The translations under genes were made by a program, and so were the position numbers. The notes beneath the pieces are model-generated. The model worked only from the letters and a program-made list of their open reading frames with translations. It was not told the DNA's origin and did no database searches. From Bryopsis sp. KO-2023 (taxonomy: Eukaryota; Chlorophyta; Ulvophyceae; Bryopsidales; Bryopsidaceae), in NCBI GenBank assembly GCA_030272585.1, contig BSYQ01000001.1:4712001-4776000 (forward strand): a stretch of 64,000 nt of DNA. Direction: 5' to 3'. Below are positions 58,045 through 64,000 of the stretch, piece by piece; within the stretch, counting starts at the first letter, position 1; every line of letters starts with the position of its first letter.

Positions 58045-61000
58045 CTGCAACCAACTGAATTTGTCAGTCCATGTGATTATTCACCCTGTGGAAAAACATT
58101 TTTAATGTTTATCCAGAGAAGGAAAATGCTTTGGGTTTTTTTTCTATAAATAGATGCGCATGCAGGGTTTCTGTTGAAACTTTCAACGTGGTGAGTCAGT
58201 TTCGTGTCAGCGCGGGTGCTCTGGGACGACACGAACTTTGGAGCCTTTTGTGGAGGTACGTATTTTGGGGGGACAACGTAGGCCAGGTGAATCTAGCGAA
58301 AGGGAGACGCGGCAGTCGAACGTTCTGTCGGAATTTTGGGGGGGGATTGCGTGCCAGGGGTCTGGTGCAAGTGGCGAACGCTTTTCTACAGGAATGGCAC
58401 CAGGCCTTCGTTTTCTTGACAAAAACAGCGTTTTGACACGAACACACACACGCCAGCACCTTGCGTTCTTCTGGAAAGCTTGCGAAGGGCTGAAACGCGA
58501 ATAAGCATCCCTTGCGTCAATTTACGTAGCTTTCGTCGTTTTCTGTTTTTTTCTCGCTATCGTCCTTTTTTTTGTCGTTTCGAGCTTGTGATTCTGGAAT
58601 TCGGGGAAAGGGGTGGTGTTTTTGTGCACGATCCCTTAGATGAGCCATGACTGACACACACACACGCCACCATCAGCATTCATGATCTGTGTCCGAGCAA
58701 CATGGAATCGTTGCAGCTTCCCCCCAGACGCCCTCCGTTTCTGTTTTTTTTCTCCAAGATTTGGACAACCTCGGATATCACGCCGCGCTCCGACGGCCAG
58801 GCAGAAATTGGGGAAGATGTACTCAGTGCGGTGCTCCAGAACAACTCCGTCAATCAAGGAACTCCACAATGGTTATTTCTTACACTTGCGCAACTTATCA
58901 CAATTCACAAGATTCTTTTTTTTCTCTCACTCTTTCTTCTTTTCCTTCTTCTCTCTCTTTTTTTTCACACTGCACTGAAGTTTTCCATTTTGAAAATTGC
59001 TCCCTGTTCTCTCTCCCCCCCCCCTTTTCCCCATCAAATTGAAGTCTGGGAGGATAAAAAGTAAATGATCTGAACTTCAGCAGAGGTTTTCTATAGCTGC
59101 TTTCCTTTAAAATTAACTCTCATTCCCCCTTTTCCCTAATATTGGTTATTTCTGGCACGAACCACATAATTCCTACATTCCCCCTTCAAATAAAGACGTG
59201 ATGGGAATGGCCACTGTTGCAGCCATCCTTAGGTTTTTCTTTTCCTTTTCTTTACTTGTACGTACATAAGGGTGCCAGGCAACATCACTCTTATTGAGAG
59301 TCCATCTCAAAAAGAGAGAGAAAAAAAAAACAAAAAAAAACACATTCACACACCAACAAAAAAGAAAAAAAAAAGAATTCTCTTCTTTTGTGCTTTCTAT
59401 TCTTAACAAAGTGGAATAAGCTAAACAATAACCATTTTTCCTTTTTCCTTTCTCTTCCTGCCACTTTTTCTTCTTTCTCGTTTTAATTTTTTTTCGTTTT
59501 TCTTTTTTCATTATCTTTTTTTTTTGTTTTCGAATCGAGCAGAGAAAAAAAAGAAAAGAAATAAACAAGGAAAAAAAAAGGGGGAAAAAGAAAAGCCATA
59601 AAATTTCTGGAAAGAGTCCCCACCATACTACACCAACCCGCTTACATATTTGGAGACATTCAATAGCGTCACATGTTGCCCCGGTCAAAAGACATCCATC
59701 ACATCTCTCCGCACATGCAAGTCACAATCAAGTCAATTGCCATCACTTCCCCGACCTGGGAACTAAAAAAAACAACAAAAAATGATGGAATGATGAAAAT
59801 TATATCCACACATTTCAATGGAGCTAGCATCCCTGATCTTTTGCCCTTCTCTGGTTTTCTCTCCCTCCCCCCAAAGAACCCCCCCCCCTTTCCCAAGTTT
59901 AACGACACGAAAACACCCCAGCCTCGAATCCTTCCTGCACCGTTTTTCACCAGGATGAAAAACAACGCAAGCAAAGATCCGTCACACCAACCGGTCTTAC
60001 CAACAATACAGGAATCTGCACTCTCTCTGTCTCTCTTTTTCCCCATTTGCTGTGAAAATCAACCTCACCAAAGCCGAAGTTTCAACACTCCGCTCGACGG
60101 ACACCCCAGTAGTCAGAAAACCCTTGAAACCCACTTTTCTGTTCCAAAAAGTGCCGCACAGTAGCTTGAAAATAAAAGAAAAATGTTCATTCGCTTGCAC
60201 CTCTCCCTGTGCCATTCCAACTTGCCAACACCCAACCCCCTTTCGACCTTCGCCCTCCCCCCAAAGCCATTTTCCACAGCAAAATGCTTGACGGCAAGAA
60301 TCCTTATTGCATTCTTGCCTTTTGCCCCAAACTCACCCCACCCACCCAAAAAAAATGGTAGCCTTCTCACACTTACTTTTTTGTTTTCACCATCCAAAGA
60401 CCATCTGTTTTTTCTCTTTTCTTCTGACCTTTTTCATTTCATTTTTTTTAGATAGATAAGAATGACGACAATGCTTTCTTGCAAGCCATATAATCATCAC
60501 TTTTACACTCCATGATATGCTCCCCCCCCTTTTCATAAAAGGGTGAGTTTTCCTTCTCTCCCTGACACTGAGCCACCGAAACCACCTCGACCTCACCACG
60601 AAGAAAGCAAAAAAAAAAAAAAGAACAGTACTCGACCGTGGCCAGTATCATCAGCAGATTATCCTAACAGCACCTCTCCCCAACCTGTCTAGGGTGCTTC
60701 GAGCCTCCTAGCCAAAAACATTCAATCGCGGTAAATGTACATTCCATTGAACGGTACAATCACACGCACAGGTACATACACAAATGCACAGACAAAAGCA
60801 AGCAAACACCCATAATTGGCTTCTTACACAACCACCGTGCATGGAATTTTTTAAGCCCATATTCCTTCCTTTCTCTCCCCCCCCCCCCCCCCGGATCCCC
60901 AAACCCCACCCCTCTCTAAAAAATCAAATCATGTCTCCAAAATCAGTAGCAGCAGGACGTCTTGCAGATTCCACTCCCCCCCTTTCTTTCCCCCGCAAAC

Positions 61001-62016
61001 CCAAATGTTCAGTCCCTACTCCATAACACTCCACCCATGTCGAACCAGCTTCCATGAACAACACAAACGAACGCATCGAACAAGACCCATACATCATTTA
61101 CTGTTTTTTTTTTGTTTTTTTTTTGTAGTATTTTTTTCTCTCTTCATTGCACGTAATTTTTTCTTTTTTCGAATTTTCGGCATTGAGAAACACATTTCTT
61201 TTCACTTTTTTTTGTTCGGGTTCCAAATATTTTTTTTTCTATATATTGCCATTCGACATTCACACGCTCCTACTTTGCTTGCGCACCAGATCCAGAGTTT
61301 TTCTTGTTTCCTTCTTTTTTTGTTTTGATACACCCAATCAAACCTTCTGATACACACACACATGCGCACAATCACCCCTTTTTCCCCCCGAAAAGAAACA
61401 AAAAAAACCAACCCACATCTCCTCATTCCAGTCAGCACTCGCAACCACTTTTTGTCTGGACTGTCGATCCCCAGTGCATAGTGTCTGTATGAAAACTTAT
61501 TGTCGGCTCAACCTCATGGGCAAGGCACGCGAAAAAAAAAAGGGTTCCTCTCTTCCCCTCCCCCCAACCATTTTTAAAAACCAGACAAAAACCCGGTACT
61601 TTTGACGGTCCATGTAGAGTACAGCCATTGCCAATACAAGCACAAATAGCAACTTTTTTCTTTTTTAAAAAGAAGAAAGGATATCTTTTTCAACTTTTTT
61701 TTTTCTTTTCGCTCGGGCAACTCAAAACAGACCTACAATTCCCAGCAATTTCATCCTTCAACCACGACTTGTTCTATTTTTCACTTTCATCGAACCCTTC
61801 GGAGAAAGAGGAGCGGATCGCAATGTGCAAAACCACACTCCCCCCACCCCTCATTCTTTTTTTTTTTTTGGAATATGTATAGTATTTTTTTTTTAAAAGA
61901 ACAAAAAGTATTCACCCTTTCTTCAAAAGACCGTCCCAGAATAACGAAAAAAAAAAAAAACTTTGATGAGAGCATGTTTGTTCGCGTACACTTCACACAG
62001 AACCCCCAAAAAAGAG
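58045..62016. other. Pyrimidine-rich intergenic spacer, no gene
   Basis: Nearly 4 kb without a convincing exon apart from a possible RAP leader exon at 58250-58440. From about 58.9 to 61.9 kb the plus strand is dominated by T and C runs, with a 16-base C tract near 60878-60892 and many T runs. Open plus frames here are a by-product of the missing purines. It could hold long 3' sequences of the downstream minus-strand gene. Confidence 0.6.
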
Positions 62017-63147
62017 TCACCCTTTGTGTCGAAGCTTGGACAACGGCATCCCTTCTTTGGTCCGCCACGTGAATCCCGCCCGCTTGTGACCGGTGTACCG
62101 AGCGAGCGCACGCAACATACCAGAGAATGTCAACCCCAACGCCAAACTCAGCATCACAACCGCAGAAAGCATGCACTTGCCGCTGTTGTCGCTTTGCGAG
62201 AGCAATCCCAGGCACGGAAGGTAGGCTCGGACTAAGGTCGTTCCTAGGGCAGACGTCTGGGTGATCAACCTCGTCAAAACTGGCTCGGTGTAGCTCAAAA
62301 AGATCAGTCCCAGGACAACCACGCCTCCCATCGCCGTGAGTAGGTCACACTGTAGTTCAGGGTACAATGGCAGGATAACCTCGAGGCCGATGAGCGCTCC
62401 AAGCAAAGGTACTTTCGCGTAAGGGCTGAGGCGGTACGCCAGCAGACGCTCAGGAACAGCTCCAAGGAACCACACCAGCATGAAAATCATACCGAGCGCC
62501 GCGAACAGCTGCAGCCACACCCGGTCCGCAAAAAATGACTGACAAAGATGCGACAGCAGGGCAAAGAAGAGGAGCCCCATAAACCCCACTTCATTGGAGA
62601 ACGGCATCGCCTCCCCAGTAGTCTTGACGTCAAAGTCTTCATTGCTCCCACCCATACTGGTCAAGGGCTTGTCCGCCTTCTGCGGTGTCGAGGTGCCACT
62701 CTTGGCATTTGATGCCACCGGTTTCGAAAGAGAATCACCAACGAGACCACCATTCTCTACAACGTTTGACCCTTTGATCTGGAAGGGAGTGGACAGGCTA
62801 TCGGCTTTTCCATACAGCTCCTGGCTCGCGTCACTGGAACCCTTGGCATCGACTCCCAAGCTGCTGGCAGCAGCGGAAATAACACTGTTCGCCACTTCGG
62901 GGGGACCGAGCAAGCCACCGTAAATGAGCGCGGGAACTTGCGCTTTCGGCCCGATGCAGGTTCGTACTTGGGGGGGCAGCGCCAACGACACCGCCGACAG
63001 CACTGCTGCCTCAAACTTCCTCAGGTCGGTTTCATCGTCATACCCCAGCCACTTGTTCAAGCACAGCAAGTGTTCCCGATCCATCGACAAACAGCCGCGA
63101 CTGTCGTCAAAAGCTCCTTCTGAGTGGAACTGCGGTTCTAAAAGCAT
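62017..63147 (-). CDS. Unrecognised multi-pass membrane protein
   Basis: A single open frame of 376 codons from the ATG at 63147; the frame continues upstream to an acceptor-like site near 63228, so an earlier exon may add residues. Counting from this ATG, residues 1-90 are soluble and mildly acidic with Cys-containing segments (REHLLCLNKWLGYDDETDL). Residues 100-185 are a Ser/Gly/Thr-rich linker. Five or six hydrophobic segments follow: about 188-205, 211-231, 247-265, 270-287, a weaker 302-317, and 324-345. The C-terminus is basic (YTGHKRAGFTWRTKEG...). GC and codon use are higher than in the flanking spacer, which supports real coding. I recognise no family. A plastid or endomembrane protein is possible; the function is unknown. 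Confidence 0.55.
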   Translation of the reverse strand: MLLEPQFHSEGAFDDSRGCLSMDREHLLCLNKWLGYDDETDLRKFEAAVLSAVSLALPPQVRTCIGPKAQVPALIYGGLLGPPEVANSVISAAASSLGVDAKGSSDASQELYGKADSLSTPFQIKGSNVVENGGLVGDSLSKPVASNAKSGTSTPQKADKPLTSMGGSNEDFDVKTTGEAMPFSNEVGFMGLLFFALLSHLCQSFFADRVWLQLFAALGMIFMLVWFLGAVPERLLAYRLSPYAKVPLLGALIGLEVILPLYPELQCDLLTAMGGVVVLGLIFLSYTEPVLTRLITQTSALGTTLVRAYLPCLGLLSQSDNSGKCMLSAVVMLSLALGLTFSGMLRALARYTGHKRAGFTWRTKEGMPLSKLRHKG

Positions 63148-64000
63148 ATTTTCCGATTTTGCCCTCGACGAAGAGGCAACCAGGCTTGAATACAGTTTGG
63201 CACACTCAAACCCCAACCCATGCTCTGGATTACGTCATTGCTCGTCTGAATCACCCTCGTCACCTGGATCTCATTAGTACGATCGCATTCTGTCCACAAA
63301 GTGGGCGGACTCGGTCGACACCGGCTTCCAACGGTTCGAGATGACAGACGCCCAGTTTCTGTTCCTTGGCGTCCCTCGCTCCATCGCCGGATTTCCAACC
63401 GCACGCCAGCGTAAATTCATATCTGCTTGCAGGGCGGCTTTGCGCCCGCGGACGCGATTCGCTTGAGTGATGGTCATGGTGAGAATTAGAGGAAGTGGAT
63501 GGGAAGGTCTTGGCACACCTAACGTTGACCTACGGTTGGGGTGGGCGTAATTCAACAGGACACCTTCCGTCAAAAAAAGTGAACAGTCGCGTATGGTGAG
63601 CTTTTCATCAGAGAATCGCCCACCTTTTTATCGTCCATGTTCGAGATTTTGATTTGGAAGTTTTTTGGAATGTTCTTGCACAACAGATTTGGAATTCACT
63701 GGGGCAAGCCAGAATTACACATTCTTTTCAAACACATAACATTTTTCTCTGCAATCCATCACCCGCCTCTTTTCTCATAACCCCCTGCCCTCCTCTCTAC
63801 CTGTATCCTGAATTTCCTAATCTATATGCAAAGCCATTTCGTGCACCCACCTTTTTTCTTTTCTAAAATCAAATCCCCTCCTATATCTTCTATCAATATC
63901 CAATTCTTCAAAAAAACCAATGAATGTCCTGCAACATGCTCTGCTCTTGGCAAAAAAAAAACACTTTCCTTTCGACCCTAAAAATACGAACTCCTCGATT
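63148..64000. other. Region upstream of the membrane-protein gene
   Basis: GC-rich to about 63.55 kb, with open minus-strand frames that could be a first exon (for example the ATG near 63477, MTITQANRVRGRKAALQADM), but no splice pair joins them in frame to the downstream gene. The last 400 bp are pyrimidine-rich with nothing recognised. Confidence 0.35.

Noticed and set aside
58900-61500. Many 60-120 codon plus-strand frames rich in Phe, Ser, Leu and Pro
   Set aside because: They are explained by T/C homopolymer bias; no start context, splice sites or family similarity.
1-64000. CRISPR arrays, operons, prokaryotic promoters, rRNA genes
   Set aside because: None seen; the intron structure shows the DNA is eukaryotic nuclear.

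Overview
The window is nuclear DNA of an intron-rich photosynthetic eukaryote. The evidence is dense GT-AG introns with pyrimidine-tract acceptors, a cytosolic ribosomal protein gene (RPL17/uL22), and a PsbP-family protein with a twin-arginine thylakoid-lumen signal. EYA, spatacsin and a plant-type alpha/beta hydrolase fit the green lineage in a broad sense. An F-type lectin and a KDZ transposase are not land-plant features, so an alga is most likely. I cannot name the species.

Layout. 1-2541: three-exon KDZ (Kyakuja-Dileera-Zisupton) DNA-transposon transposase, cut by the left edge. 2.6-4.7 kb: non-coding, with degenerate repeats and a long hairpin. 4.7-6.9 kb: unrecognised minus-strand gene whose 3' part covers a 36-bp minisatellite. 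6.9-12 kb: mostly unassigned, with unresolved exon-like pieces at 9.2-11.05 kb and a 293-bp insertion between 14-bp direct repeats. 12.0-16.4 kb (-): membrane-anchored gamma-glutamyltransferase (12-13 exons). 16.46-17.28 kb: element with perfect 30-bp terminal inverted repeats, only 43 bp upstream of the GGT start codon. 18.3-20.3 kb (-): secreted lectin with two F-type (fucolectin) domains. 20.9-23.9 kb (+): partly resolved CCCH zinc-finger gene. 26.06-27.01 kb (+): alpha/beta hydrolase. 27.15-28.88 kb (-): guanylate kinase with an organelle-type leader. 30.3-39.2 kb (+): spatacsin (SPG11) homologue, 21 exons resolved. 39.6-41.2 kb (+): CID-domain protein. 42.6-44.9 kb (+): RPL17. 45.8-48.1 kb (-): PsbP-domain lumenal protein. 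49.02-49.49 kb: hAT-type MITE with a perfect 8-bp target duplication. 49.65-52.98 kb (+): EYA phosphatase. 54.0-58.04 kb (-): RAP-domain RNA-binding protein. 58.1-62.0 kb: pyrimidine-rich spacer. 62.0-63.15 kb (-): unrecognised multi-pass membrane protein.

The genes do not form one pathway. This is an ordinary gene-dense chromosomal stretch of housekeeping genes (RPL17, guanylate kinase, EYA, spatacsin, GGT) with organelle-directed products (PsbP, probably RAP and guanylate kinase) and small DNA transposons in promoter regions. The most unusual items are the tandemly duplicated F-type lectin, the two non-autonomous transposons beside promoters, the repeat-encoding orphan gene at 5 kb and the orphan membrane protein at 62 kb. 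Exon boundaries were read by eye from frame, splice sites and family similarity; all listed phases agree unless stated otherwise.
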